A stretch of 64,000 nucleotides of DNA. It comes from Microbacterium gallinarum (lineage in GTDB: Bacteria > Actinomycetota > Actinomycetes > Actinomycetales > Microbacteriaceae). The notes below the pieces were generated by a model. The model was given only the letters and a program-made list of their open reading frames with translations, ran no database searches and was not told where the DNA came from. The stretch spans positions 525,618 through 589,617 of the forward strand of contig NZ_JACSPM010000001.1 in assembly GCF_014837165.1 (NCBI RefSeq), written 5' to 3'. Of the stretch, positions 48,907 through 58,179 are shown in pieces. The first letter of the stretch is position 1, and every line of letters begins with the position of its first letter. The position numbers and the translations under genes were made by a program.

Positions 48907-50421
48907 ATGGACGGCTTCGCAGCAGTCGACTTCGGGTTCGCGCGGGAGGTGCTCCAGCGGGGCATCGCCGCGATCTACGTCGTCGCCTTCGTCTCGACGC
49001 TGAACCAGTTCCGCCCGCTGCTCGGCGAGCACGGCCTGCTGCCCGCACCCGAGCTGATGGCGTGGGCGAAGGCGTCGGTGCCCGGGCGAGGGCAGGACTC
49101 CCGCGGCCCGCGCAGATCGGCCTGGCGGCTGCGCCCGACGCTGTTCCGCTGGATGAGGTACACCGACCGCCGGCTGGTGGCCCTGTGCTGGGCGGGCATC
49201 GTGGTGGCGGCTGCGGTAGTGTGCGGCATCCCGCAGCTGTTCACTCCGTGGGCTCCGATGGCGTGCTTCCTGGCGCTGTGGCTGGGGTACATGTCGATCG
49301 TCAGCATTGGCCAGACCTTCTACGGCTTCGGCTGGGAGATGCTGCTGCTCGAGGCGGGCTTCCTCGCCGCGTTCCTGGGGTCGGCGGTAGAGCCGCCGCC
49401 CACCGTGGTGATCGTGCTTTTCTGGTGGCTCGTGTTCCGGCTCGAGTTCGGGGCCGGCATGATCAAGATCCGCGGCGGCCGCGAGTGGCGCGACCTGACC
49501 GCCCTCACGTACCACCACGAGACCCAGCCGATGCCCGGTCCGCTCAGCCGGCAGGCGCACCTGCTCCCCCGCTGGTTCCACAAGGGCGAAGTGGTGGGGA
49601 ACCACTTCGCCCAGCTCATCGTGCCGTGGTTCCTCTTCGCCCCGCTCGTCGGGCTGTCGTTGCCAGGACCCGTTCCCGCGATCGTCGGTGCGGTGGCCGG
49701 CGCGATCGTCATCGCGACGCAGCTGTGGCTCGTGATGACGGGCAACTTCGCATGGCTGAACTGGATCACCATCGTGCTCGCCTTCTCGGCGATCGGGCTG
49801 CCGTCCGCGCGTGACGCGTCCCTCGCGCACGACCCGCCGTGGATCGTCGACAGGCTGCCGCTCCCCTGGCTGGTCGTCACCTGCGCCGTCGGAGTGGTCT
49901 ACGCCGTGCTGAGCTGGTGGCCGCTGCGCAACCTCTTCGCGCACCGGCAGCTCATGAACGCGAGCTTCAACCGCTGGCAGCTGGCGAACGCCTACGGTGC
50001 GTTCGGCACGGTCACCAAGCAGCGGATCGAGATCGTCGTCGAAGGGACGACGGACGAGGATCCGGATGCCGCGACCTGGCGCGAGTACTCCTTCAAAGGC
50101 AAGCCGGGCGATGTGCGGCGCGTGCCCCGGCAGTTCGCCCCGTATCACCTGCGCCTCGACTGGCTGATGTGGTTCCTGCCACTCGGCCGCTCTCTCGACG
50201 ACTGGTTCACGGTGCTCCTGATCAGATTGCTCGAAGCGGATGCCGCGATCCTGCGGTTGCTCGCCGACGATCCGTTCCGCGGCGAGCGGCCGGTGTGGGT
50301 GCGCGCGGTGGCCTATCACTACCGGTTCACCACACACGCGGAGTTCCGCACCACCCGAGAGCGGTGGCATCGGGAGCGACGCGGCGACGTGCTGGGCCCG
50401 ATGGCTCTGCGCCGCAGCTGA
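48907..50421 (+). CDS. Lipase maturation factor-like membrane protein
   Basis: A 504-residue multi-spanning protein beginning VLQRGIAAIYVVAFVSTLNQFRPLLGEHGLLP, with LEFGAGMIKIRGGREWRDLTALTYHHETQPMPGPLS and LMNASFNRWQLANAYGAFGTVTKQRIEIVVEGT, all typical of the LMF1-like family, which is thought to aid folding of secreted proteins. About eight helices. It starts 4 nt after the FAD gene and may form an operon with it. Confidence 0.85.
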   Translation: MDGFAAVDFGFAREVLQRGIAAIYVVAFVSTLNQFRPLLGEHGLLPAPELMAWAKASVPGRGQDSRGPRRSAWRLRPTLFRWMRYTDRRLVALCWAGIVVAAAVVCGIPQLFTPWAPMACFLALWLGYMSIVSIGQTFYGFGWEMLLLEAGFLAAFLGSAVEPPPTVVIVLFWWLVFRLEFGAGMIKIRGGREWRDLTALTYHHETQPMPGPLSRQAHLLPRWFHKGEVVGNHFAQLIVPWFLFAPLVGLSLPGPVPAIVGAVAGAIVIATQLWLVMTGNFAWLNWITIVLAFSAIGLPSARDASLAHDPPWIVDRLPLPWLVVTCAVGVVYAVLSWWPLRNLFAHRQLMNASFNRWQLANAYGAFGTVTKQRIEIVVEGTTDEDPDAATWREYSFKGKPGDVRRVPRQFAPYHLRLDWLMWFLPLGRSLDDWFTVLLIRLLEADAAILRLLADDPFRGERPVWVRAVAYHYRFTTHAEFRTTRERWHRERRGDVLGPMALRRS

Positions 50422-50514
50422 AGGCGCGGCCAGGGGCGGGCGGGATCCCCAGCGCGCGCGAGGTCCGGCGGCGCGACCGGCGGACGTTCAGGTACGGCCG
50501 GGGAGAATAGGGGG

Positions 50515-51072
50515 GTGAAGCTCCTCGTCGCGGCCCTCGAGGCCGAACTCGTCGCGTTCCCCGCCGACCTCCCCGGCTTCGATCGGCTCGTGACCGGCCC
50601 CGGGAAGCTGCAGGCCACCTACGCGCTGACGCGCGCCCTCGACGCCCGCGCGTACGACGAGGTCGTCGTCGTCGGCACGGCCGGCGCCATCGACGCGACC
50701 CTCGAGGCGGCGGTCTACGACATCGAGGCGGCGATCCAGCACGACGTCACCGATATCGACGGCAAGGTCGGCCAGCACGTGTCGCTTCCCCCGCGCGTGG
50801 AGCTCGGCCGCGACGGGGTCACCATCGCGACCGGCGACCATTTCGTCGACGACGCCGAGGCCGTGTCGGTCATCCGCCCGCTCGGAGCCCGCCTCGTCGA
50901 CATGGAGACCTACGCGTACGGCTGGGTCGCCGAGCAGTTCGGTGTTCCGATCCGCGTGCTCAAGGCCGTTTCGGACCGCGCGCAGGACGACGCGATCACG
51001 GACTGGCGCGCCACGGTGACGGCCTGCAGCCACCAGCTGCGCGACACGATCCGCGCCGAATACGGCGTCTGA
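50515..51072 (+). CDS. Purine/MTA-type nucleosidase-family protein
   Basis: A 185-residue protein of the nucleoside-phosphorylase superfamily. KLLVAALEAELVAFP, VTGPGKLQATYAL, VVVVGTAGAIDATL and LVDMETYAYGWVAEQFGVPIRVLKAVSDRAQDD match MTAN/purine nucleosidases; the last holds the DMET Glu and a catalytic Asp. The exact nucleoside is uncertain. GTG start, close to GAGAAT. Confidence 0.8.
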   Translation: MKLLVAALEAELVAFPADLPGFDRLVTGPGKLQATYALTRALDARAYDEVVVVGTAGAIDATLEAAVYDIEAAIQHDVTDIDGKVGQHVSLPPRVELGRDGVTIATGDHFVDDAEAVSVIRPLGARLVDMETYAYGWVAEQFGVPIRVLKAVSDRAQDDAITDWRATVTACSHQLRDTIRAEYGV

Positions 51073-51075
51073 CCG

Positions 51076-51252
51076 TCAGTCCCTGCGCGAGAACAGCCCG
51101 CGCAGGATGAAGAAGACGATCGCTGCCACGATGGCGACGATGACGAGCTTGCCGATGAACCACAGCAGCGAGAACAGCACGTCGACGAGCACCCAGGCGA
51201 TGACGATCGCGGCGATGACTCCCAGAACGGTCCATGCAGTGCTCTTGTTCAC
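51076..51252 (-). CDS. Small two-helix membrane protein (58 residues)
   Basis: Translated from GTG at 51252: the peptide begins VNKSTAWTVLGVIAAIVIAW, continues with a second helix after residue ~35 (GKLVIVAIVAAIVFFIL) and ends RGLFSRRD. TAGGCT is 6 nt before the GTG, the leaderless arrangement common here. Function is unknown. Convergent with the nucleosidase gene. Confidence 0.65.
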   Translation of the reverse strand: MNKSTAWTVLGVIAAIVIAWVLVDVLFSLLWFIGKLVIVAIVAAIVFFILRGLFSRRD

Positions 51253-51331
51253 CCTGACAGCCTAGATAGTCTGAGAGGCCGCGGGGATCGTCCTGGCTTC
51301 CGCGCGACCTTTTCTCCGCAGCAAGGAAACC

Positions 51332-52330
51332 ATGAGCGACCCCACCCCTCCCCCCTCCGACGACACGACCCCGGCCGACGCACAGGCCACGCCGGCGCCC
51401 GACGCGCAGCCCACCGAGGCCTACGGCGCACCCGCCGACGCGCAGCCGACCGAGGCGTACCCGCCCGCCGACGCGCAGCCCACCGAGGCGTACCCGCCCG
51501 CCGACGCGCAGCCCACCGAGGCGTACCCGCCTGCGTACGGCCAGCCCCCCGCCGGTCAGCAGTACGGACAGCCGGCCGACCCGGCCGCGTACGGGCAGGC
51601 GGCCTACGGTCAGCCCGCGTACGGGCAGCCAGCGTACGCCGGCGCGGCGCCCGCGGATCTCGCCGCCCGCCCGCGCACGCTCGGCTGGGTCTCACTCGGT
51701 CTCGCGATCGGCGGCCTCGTGCTCGTCGGCGCCGCGTACCTTCCGCTGGCCTGGGTCTCGCTCGTCCTCGCGCTGATCGGCGGTCTGCTGCTGCTGGCGG
51801 CGCTCGTCTTCGGCATCGTCACCCTCGCAAGCAAGAAGCAGGGCGGCAAGGGCCTCGGCATCGGCGCGATCGCCGCCTCGGTGCTGGGCGGGTTCGCCTG
51901 GATCGGCGCCATCACGCTCGCCTTCGTCTGGATCGGACTGGCGGCTGTGGGGTCGAACTCGGGAGGCGAGCTCGAGCCCGCGCCGACTGTCTCGGAGTCG
52001 GCGCCCGTCGAGGACGGCACCGACGACGGCTCGGAGGGCGAGGCGACCGGAACGTACGACGAGGCCGCGTACCTCGCCGCCGTGCGGCCCGAGATCCTCG
52101 CGATCATGCAGGAGATCGAGCCGAGCATCACCGAGGAGGTCACCGCGCAGTTCTACACCGACGAGATGCTGATCTCGATCGGTCAGAGCACGCTGGTGAT
52201 GGGGGACGCGGGCGTCGAGGCAGCGATCGGCGGCATCGTGGAGGGCTCCGACGGCATGTTCGGTGAAGAGCAGGCCACCCGGTTCATCACCACGATCTAC
52301 GACGCAGCGCAGCAGTACCTCGTCGAGTAG
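51332..52330 (+). CDS. Membrane protein with an N-terminal DAQPTEAY repeat (DUF4190-like)
   Basis: A 332-residue protein. Residues ~24-66 carry four repeats of ADAQPTEAYPP, followed by a Tyr/Gly/Gln-rich region (QPPAGQQYGQPADPAAYGQ). Two helices (about residues 118-145 and 147-170) and a third at about 185-206 follow, then an acidic exported C-terminal domain (residues ~210-332). The helix pair resembles DUF4190 proteins with a disordered N-terminus. GGAAACC precedes the ATG. Confidence 0.7.
   Translation: MSDPTPPPSDDTTPADAQATPAPDAQPTEAYGAPADAQPTEAYPPADAQPTEAYPPADAQPTEAYPPAYGQPPAGQQYGQPADPAAYGQAAYGQPAYGQPAYAGAAPADLAARPRTLGWVSLGLAIGGLVLVGAAYLPLAWVSLVLALIGGLLLLAALVFGIVTLASKKQGGKGLGIGAIAASVLGGFAWIGAITLAFVWIGLAAVGSNSGGELEPAPTVSESAPVEDGTDDGSEGEATGTYDEAAYLAAVRPEILAIMQEIEPSITEEVTAQFYTDEMLISIGQSTLVMGDAGVEAAIGGIVEGSDGMFGEEQATRFITTIYDAAQQYLVE
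51398..51526 (+). repeat. Coding 30-33-bp tandem repeats
   Basis: Repeat units start CCCGCCGACGCGCAGCC and occur as two nearly identical 33-bp units at 51461-51493 and 51494-51526, preceded by 30-bp and more diverged ones. They encode the DAQPTEAY repeats of the membrane protein. Confidence 0.85.
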
Positions 52331-52349
52331 TCGACGTACGAGAAGGGCG

Positions 52350-52369
52350 GGCCGGTCTGCGTACCGGCC
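52350..52369. terminator. Bidirectional terminator hairpin
   Basis: GGCCGGT and ACCGGCC surround CTGCGT between converging genes; GGCCTTTCTG follows on the plus strand and CGCCCTTCTC on the other strand, giving short T-tracts. Confidence 0.65.
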
Positions 52370-52389
52370 GGCCTTTCTGCGTCATCGCA

Positions 52390-53244
52390 TCACGACGCCC
52401 ACTGCGTCTTCGGCCAGGTGATGGCGGCCAGATTCGCCTGACCGGACAGCGACGGGTGGAAGTAGTCGCGCGTGGAGATGTCGGCCCGGGTGAACGCGTA
52501 GTTCGCGACGACCCCGCCGTCGTATCGGCACCACACGTACGCCGCACACGCCTCCGCGAGCGCCAGGTTGTATTCATCGACCCGCTGCTGCACCGCGGCT
52601 CGACGCTGGACGTCTACCGCTTTGGTGCTCGACGGATTCGCCAGCATCGACTTGCAGATGCCGAGCAGGGCCCACGTGAGTCGCGCGCTGGCGCTGGACT
52701 TGTTGACCTCGTACATCCGCAGCAGGTTCGGAACGCTCGCGATGAAGACCTGCGGCGCGGCGGCGCTCTTCGACAGCGTGACGAGCGCGTTCTGCACGTT
52801 GGTCTTGAACGTGGCGGTCGGCGTCATGGCGCCGACGGTCTTGGTGCACGCATCGTTCGCCCCGATCTCGATCGTGACGTACTGGGCTCCCTGAGTCACG
52901 GCTTTGGCGGCCTGCGTGTTGAGGGCTCCGGAGGCGGCCCCGGCGACCGCGTTGTTGTACCCGACGGCATTGTCGGGCGCCGCGGTCGCGCGAAGGCGGA
53001 GCAGCTGCGAGTTGACCGACGTCGTCGACCCGGTGGCCCAGCTGTTCGCCGGACAGTTGAGCAGGCTGCTGCAGGTCATCGAGGCCTGGGTTATCGAGTC
53101 GCCCAGCGCGGCCATGACACGCACGTTGTCCGGTGGGAGGGGAGCCGCGTGGGCGGCGGACGCCGTGAACAGGCTGCCGGTGACGATGATCGCCGAGGCG
53201 GCGAGGGTGGCGAGGGCGCGGCGCCCCCAGGATGAGGTGCGCAT
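52390..53244 (-). CDS. Secreted SGNH/GDSL hydrolase
   Basis: A 284-residue exported esterase or lipase-type enzyme. MRTSSWGRRALATLAASAI begins a Sec signal ending near AHAAP. MAALGDSITQASM holds the catalytic Ser of block I, GYNNAVAGAASG block II, EIGANDACT block III and DYFHPSLSGQANLA the Asp and His of block V. Substrate unknown. Upstream minus-strand promoter-like elements (TTGCCC, TAACGT at 17-18 nt spacing near 53358-53385) and a small palindrome TTACACCCGTGTAA-like sequence are present. Confidence 0.87.
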   Translation of the reverse strand: MRTSSWGRRALATLAASAIIVTGSLFTASAAHAAPLPPDNVRVMAALGDSITQASMTCSSLLNCPANSWATGSTTSVNSQLLRLRATAAPDNAVGYNNAVAGAASGALNTQAAKAVTQGAQYVTIEIGANDACTKTVGAMTPTATFKTNVQNALVTLSKSAAAPQVFIASVPNLLRMYEVNKSSASARLTWALLGICKSMLANPSSTKAVDVQRRAAVQQRVDEYNLALAEACAAYVWCRYDGGVVANYAFTRADISTRDYFHPSLSGQANLAAITWPKTQWAS

Positions 53245-53395
53245 GTGGAAGTACTCCGTACGACGTTGTGGATGGAGCGTGCGCGGCGCGCGGCCGCGGC
53301 CGGACGGAGCCGGCGGTTCGGGCGTGATCGGTCCCCAGGAACGATCCTGCGCGAACGTTACACCCGTGTATCCGGGCGGGGCAATGGGTGCCGCG

Positions 53396-56300
53396 TCACG
53401 CGGGCAGGGCGGCCTCCTGGCGGATGACGCTCGGCCCCTGGGGAGTGGCCTCGACGGCCAGTTGCGCGGGGAGCTGCTCCTTCATCGCCGCGACGTGACT
53501 GATGAGGCCGACCGTGCGGCCGCCCTGGCGGAGCTCGTCGAGCGTGCGCATCGCCAGCTCCAGCGTGTCGTCGTCGAGCGAGCCGAATCCCTCGTCGATG
53601 AACAGGGTGTCCAGTCGCACGCCGCCGGCACGTGCGGTGACGACCTCGGCGAGACCGAGCGCCAGCGCAAGCGACGCGAGGAACGTCTCGCCGCCCGACA
53701 GTGACTGCGCCGGACGGGCGAGGCCGGTGTGCGCATCCATGATCGAGAGGCCCAGTCCAGACGACGCGCCGCGCGCCGCGAGGGCGTCGCTGTGCTGCAG
53801 GCGATAGCGCCCGGACGACATGTCGTCGAGCCGCAGATTGGCGGCCTCGACGATCTCCTCCAGTTCGGCGGCGAGGACGAAGGACTCGAGCGTCATGCGA
53901 TGCGTGTTCGGCGCCCGGCCGGCCACTGTGTTCGCGAGCCGGGCGATCACCGCGTGGTCGGCGGCGAGTCCGCTGATCGCGTCATGCGCGGTCGTCGCGC
54001 GCCGGACGAGGTCGGCGAGCCGCTCGGCGACCTGCGACGCGTGCGCCGCCCGATCGACGGCTGCGCTCCACTGGTCGCGAGCCGCATCGAGCGCGAGAGC
54101 GGTCGCCGCGACGTCGACCGGCTCTTCCGGCGCCCCGGCGAGCTCGAGCTCGAGATCGCGCAGACGATCGCGCTCCGTCCGCAGGGCGACCTCGTGCTCG
54201 CGGATGCGCTCGTCGAGGGCGACCCTCGCCTCGCTCGCGCGCAGGGCCGCGGCCGCGTCGAGGGCGTCGGAGAACGCGGATGCCGCGATCCGGGCGTCGC
54301 GGTCGCCGGCAGCGCGCCGGGCGGAGGCCTGCGCGGCATCGGCCGTCGCCAGTGCGTCGCGCAGCGCGGTCGCCAGGGACCGCTTCGCCGTGGCGTCGGC
54401 GATGCGGTCGGCGACGCCGGCGAAGTCGCCGCGCGCGTCGTCGACGGCACGGCGCGCAGAGGCCGCATCGGCCGCGAGCGCGGCAAGGCGCTCCCGCAGG
54501 GCACCGAGCTCCGTCGCCAGCGACTCGCGCTCCGCCCGCGCCTCGGCCTCGGTGGCGGCGAGCTGCGCGCGCTCCGTCGCCAGGCGATCACGGCGTGCGG
54601 CCGCCTCGGACGCGGCGGCGACGGACGCCTCGGCCGCCGCGAGCTCGGTCGTCAAGGTGTCGGCATCCGCACCGCCCGCCCGTGCGACCGCCGCCGCGCA
54701 GCGCTCGCGTGCTTCCTTCGCGCGCGCGGCCACCGCCTGCTCCGCCTCGGCGGCGACATCGCGTGCGTGCTCGGCTGCGGTGATCTCATCATCGGAGACG
54801 GGGGTGTCGGAGGCCGGAGCCGGGGCCGGATGCTCTGTCGCGCCGCACACGGCGCAGGGCTCGCCGTCGACGAGCTCCGCGGCGAGCTCGCCGGCGCGGC
54901 CCGCGAGCCGGCGCTGCAGCAGCGAGGTGACGACCGCCCGCGCGGTGTCGAGCTCGGCGCTCGCGTGCAGATACGCCGCCTCCGCCGCACCTGCGGCGTC
55001 CTCGAGGCGTGCGGCCTCCTGCGCGGCGGCGAGACGGGCCGCCAGTGCGTCGCGATGCGCGATCGCCGCGTCGAGGGCGCCCGCGGCTCCCTGGGCCGCG
55101 CTCAGTTCGGCGTCGAGCTCGGCGAGTCGTGCGGGGAATGCGCCTCGCAGCTCATCGATCCGGCCGAGGTTCTGGGTGTGCTCCGTCGCGCGCGCCTCGC
55201 CCTCGGCGAGCTCGGCGGTCAGGCGGGCGAGGTCGCGCTCGCGGGCCTCGGCGGCGGACCACACGGCGAGATCGCCGGTCTGCTGCTCGATGAAGGCCGC
55301 GAGGGCATCGACGGACAGTTCCGCGTCGTCGATGGCGGCGGCCTCGGCCCAGGCCGCACGCGCACGCGCCACCTCGGTGACGGCGGCTGCCGCGGCCTCG
55401 GCCGCGCCGACCGCAGCCTCAATCGGCGCCCGGAGCGCTTCGGCCTCGAGGGCGCGCGTCAGCGTCCCACGGTCGGCAGCGATCGCGGACTCGGCCGCCT
55501 CGAGGGCCTCGAGCGCTGCCCGGGACCGGGCGCGCTGCTCCTGCTTGTCGCGCAGCGTCTTCGCCGCGGAGTGCGCGTTCTCGGCGGAGCGGTGCGCCGC
55601 GTCGGCCTCGGCGCGCTCGCGCACGAGCGTCTCGGCGCGGTACTCGGCGCGCTGCACCCCCACAGCCGCAGCGGGCAGGCGCTCCGCCGGGGCGAGCGGC
55701 TCGACGGGCGACCCGCCGTCGAGCTCCCCGGCCGCGAGGAGCCGCTCGGCCTCCGCCAGCAGCATCTCGACGCCGTCACCGGCCGCTGCGAGCGAGCGCT
55801 CGGCATCTTTCCTCCGCTCCTCGAGCGCGAGCTGATAGGCCTCGTAGGTGCGCGTGCCGAACAGTCGGCGCAGCAGCCGCTGCCTTTCGTCGTTCTTCGC
55901 GAGGAGGAACTCGGCGAATCGGTTCTGCGCCAGCAGGATCACCTGGAGGAACTGCTGCTGGCTGAGTCCGAGGATCTCATCGAGCGCATGCGCGACGTCG
56001 ACGGGTCGCGCAGCGCGGCCGATCCACTCCCGCTCGACGTGCTCGTCGAGCTGAGCCCGGTGGGGCTCGGTCGTCATGCCGGTGCCGCGCTGCTTCGGAC
56101 GCTCGTACTCCGGGGAGCGCGTCACGCGCCAGCGGCGGCCGCCCGCGCTGAACTCGACGGTCACGACGGTGGGGTCTTCGGGGGCGCAATGGTCGCTGCG
56201 CAGCCGCTTGTCGGATCCGTCGTAGCGCGGCACCCCGCCATAGAGCGCGAAGGTCACCGCGTCGAGAACGCTCGACTTGCCCGCGCCGGTGCGGCCCGCG

Positions 56301-56398
56301 ATGAGGAAGATGCCGTCGTCGGCGAACGCGTCGAAGTCGACCACCTGCCGCTCGCGGAACGGCCCGAACCCGGTGACCTCGAGTCGGTGCAGCCTCAC
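53396..56398 (-). CDS. sbcC: Exonuclease SbcC (SMC-like ATPase)
   Basis: DNA-processing ATPase that works with SbcD on hairpins and double-strand ends. In the 1000-residue protein, Walker A IAGRTGAGKSSVLDAV is near residue 35, a Zn-hook GEPCAVCGATEH is near residue 515, and LSGGETFLASLALALGLAEVV, LDTLFIDEGFGSLDDDTL are the signature and Walker B near the C-terminus. The rest is a long Ala/Glu/Arg-rich coiled coil. GTG start overlaps the sbcD stop by 4 nt (GTGA). Confidence 0.93.
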   Translation of the reverse strand: MRLHRLEVTGFGPFRERQVVDFDAFADDGIFLIAGRTGAGKSSVLDAVTFALYGGVPRYDGSDKRLRSDHCAPEDPTVVTVEFSAGGRRWRVTRSPEYERPKQRGTGMTTEPHRAQLDEHVEREWIGRAARPVDVAHALDEILGLSQQQFLQVILLAQNRFAEFLLAKNDERQRLLRRLFGTRTYEAYQLALEERRKDAERSLAAAGDGVEMLLAEAERLLAAGELDGGSPVEPLAPAERLPAAAVGVQRAEYRAETLVRERAEADAAHRSAENAHSAAKTLRDKQEQRARSRAALEALEAAESAIAADRGTLTRALEAEALRAPIEAAVGAAEAAAAAVTEVARARAAWAEAAAIDDAELSVDALAAFIEQQTGDLAVWSAAEARERDLARLTAELAEGEARATEHTQNLGRIDELRGAFPARLAELDAELSAAQGAAGALDAAIAHRDALAARLAAAQEAARLEDAAGAAEAAYLHASAELDTARAVVTSLLQRRLAGRAGELAAELVDGEPCAVCGATEHPAPAPASDTPVSDDEITAAEHARDVAAEAEQAVAARAKEARERCAAAVARAGGADADTLTTELAAAEASVAAASEAAARRDRLATERAQLAATEAEARAERESLATELGALRERLAALAADAASARRAVDDARGDFAGVADRIADATAKRSLATALRDALATADAAQASARRAAGDRDARIAASAFSDALDAAAALRASEARVALDERIREHEVALRTERDRLRDLELELAGAPEEPVDVAATALALDAARDQWSAAVDRAAHASQVAERLADLVRRATTAHDAISGLAADHAVIARLANTVAGRAPNTHRMTLESFVLAAELEEIVEAANLRLDDMSSGRYRLQHSDALAARGASSGLGLSIMDAHTGLARPAQSLSGGETFLASLALALGLAEVVTARAGGVRLDTLFIDEGFGSLDDDTLELAMRTLDELRQGGRTVGLISHVAAMKEQLPAQLAVEATPQGPSVIRQEAALPA

Positions 56399-57549
56399 GC
56401 TCTCGCCTCCGCGAGCGTGCGCTCGTCGATGACGTCGCGGATGACCTCGGACTCGCGCTCGGAGGCCCCCTCTCCCTCGCGCACGTGCACGAGGAAGGCA
56501 TCGACCAGTTCGGCGTCGCTGCGGGCCTGGCGCACGCGGCGCGAGTAGGTGAGGCCGTCGTCGCCGCGCAGGCCTTCGGGCGTGTGCATGACGGTGGCGC
56601 AGTGCGGGAACCGCGCCTGCAGCCGGCGCATGGGATCGAGCTGCGGGGTGGCGTCGGTGTACTGCGCGCACACCCACGCGTCGGTGGCCTCCGCGAAGCG
56701 CTCATCGCCGAGCAGTTCGTCGAGCGAGCCTCGGATCGTCATGAGGCGGCGCGGCACCGGCAGGTCGAGCCACTCCACCGCGGCGAGGCCGTCGGCATCG
56801 AGGTCGATCAGCCACGAGCCGCGGGGCTTGTCGCCCTCGCCGAAGCTGTAGTGCAGCGGGGCACCGGCGTAGCGGACGCGGTCGGACAGCCGCTGGCGGC
56901 CGTGGATGTGACCGAGCGCGACGTAGTCCGGCCCGTCGAACGCGGCCAGCGGAACGACGTCGAGGCTGCCCTGCCGGATCTCGCGCTCGACGCCGGGCGT
57001 GGCGTCGACGCCGGCGGCGAAGCAGTGGGCGATCGCGACGGAGCGCCCGCCGCGACGCGCGGCATCGACGCGGACGAGCCCCATCGCGTACTCGATCGCG
57101 AGACGCTGCGAGCGGATCTCGGCGTCGGGCCAGAGGTGGCGCACGAGCGCGGGCTCGAGGAACGGGATGCCGTAGAAGTGCACCGGTCCGTGCTCGTCGT
57201 CGACGGTGACGGGCGTGCCCGTCGTCAGGGGATCGGTGACGACGTGGATGCCCTGCCGCAGCAGCGACGACTGGAATCCGAGGCGCGCCGACGAGTCGTG
57301 GTTGCCGCTCGTCACCACCACGGTCGCACCGGCGTCGGAGAGTGCGGCCAGCGCGCCGGTGAGCACGCCGTAGCAGGCTGCGGCCGGCGCAGCGGAGTCG
57401 AACACGTCGCCCGCCACGACCACGACGTCGACCTCGTGCTCGCGCACCTGGCCGACGAGAACCTCGAGCACGCCGCCGAGCGCATCGAGCGTGGCGTGGC
57501 CGTGGAACGACCGCCCGATGTGCCAGTCCGAGGTGTGCAGGATCCGCAT
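56395..57549 (-). CDS. sbcD: Exonuclease SbcD (Mre11-type)
   Basis: A 384-residue calcineurin-like nuclease that cuts DNA with the help of SbcC. Metal-binding motifs: MRILHTSDWHIGRSF, VVAGDVFDSA, VVTSGNHDSSARLGF, VAIAHCFAAG and ALGHIHGRQRL. ATG start, TACGGT 6 nt upstream. Translationally coupled to sbcC by the overlapping stop. Confidence 0.94.
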   Translation of the reverse strand: MRILHTSDWHIGRSFHGHATLDALGGVLEVLVGQVREHEVDVVVVAGDVFDSAAPAAACYGVLTGALAALSDAGATVVVTSGNHDSSARLGFQSSLLRQGIHVVTDPLTTGTPVTVDDEHGPVHFYGIPFLEPALVRHLWPDAEIRSQRLAIEYAMGLVRVDAARRGGRSVAIAHCFAAGVDATPGVEREIRQGSLDVVPLAAFDGPDYVALGHIHGRQRLSDRVRYAGAPLHYSFGEGDKPRGSWLIDLDADGLAAVEWLDLPVPRRLMTIRGSLDELLGDERFAEATDAWVCAQYTDATPQLDPMRRLQARFPHCATVMHTPEGLRGDDGLTYSRRVRQARSDAELVDAFLVHVREGEGASERESEVIRDVIDERTLAEARA

Positions 57550-57642
57550 GCTCACACCGTACGTTCGCGCGCCGACATCGCGGTCGAGGCAGGCCGGGCG
57601 AGGCCGACGGGAGAGGCCGTTCGCAGGGCGTAGCCTGCTCCC

Positions 57643-58116
57643 ATGCCCTTGCCCGAGGTGTGCGTCGTCTTCGTGATGCGCACCGGCGCGGACGGCCTCG
57701 AGGTGCTCCTGGGCGACCGGCTGACGGGCGCCGGACGGGGGCGGATCGTCGGCGCGGGCAGCGCTCTGCAGCGGGGCGAGACAGCGCGCGACGCCGCCGT
57801 GCGCGGCCTCCTCGAAGAGGTCGGCGTCGGGGTCGCGGCATCCGATCTCCGTGAAGCGGGCGTCGTGGAGCGGCACTTCCCGACACGGCGGACGCTGTCG
57901 GAGCATGCGACCGTATTCGTGTGCCGGCGGTTCACCGGTGTCCCGGCGGCGAGCGCGACCCTCGCGCCCCGATGGTTCCCGCTCGGCGAGATCCCCTACG
58001 GGCGCATGCGCGCCGACACGGTGCGGTGGCTGCCGGGCGTGCTGCGGGGCGGCAGCGTCGACGCGCGGTTCACGTTCGGGGCCGATCTGTCGACGGTCGT
58101 GCTGGAAGCGAGCTGA
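57643..58116 (+). CDS. NUDIX hydrolase
   Basis: A 157-residue NUDIX protein. The box reads GETARDAAVRGLLEEVGVGV, with the metal-binding EE and the final G kept but the first Glu of the usual RE pair replaced by Gly. Surrounding RIVGAGSALQRGE and FVCRRFTG are typical of 8-oxo-dGTP- or nucleotide-type members. Substrate unknown. TAGCCT is 6-7 nt before the ATG, leaderless. Divergent from sbcD. Confidence 0.82.
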   Translation: MPLPEVCVVFVMRTGADGLEVLLGDRLTGAGRGRIVGAGSALQRGETARDAAVRGLLEEVGVGVAASDLREAGVVERHFPTRRTLSEHATVFVCRRFTGVPAASATLAPRWFPLGEIPYGRMRADTVRWLPGVLRGGSVDARFTFGADLSTVVLEAS

Positions 58117-58179
58117 GCGGATGCCTCGACCCGGCGGCGCGTGCCGCCCGCGCACGCTCCTGCGGACGTATCGTGGAAT

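Noticed and set aside
51398-51526. Mobile-element origin of the coding tandem repeat
   Set aside because: The units keep the reading frame of a disordered Pro-rich N-terminus, a common result of slippage.
53729-56548. Long open frame (about 940 codons) on the plus strand, opposite sbcC
   Set aside because: It mirrors the high-GC third codon positions of sbcC, is Arg/Gly-rich and lacks any domain; sbcC has all expected motifs.
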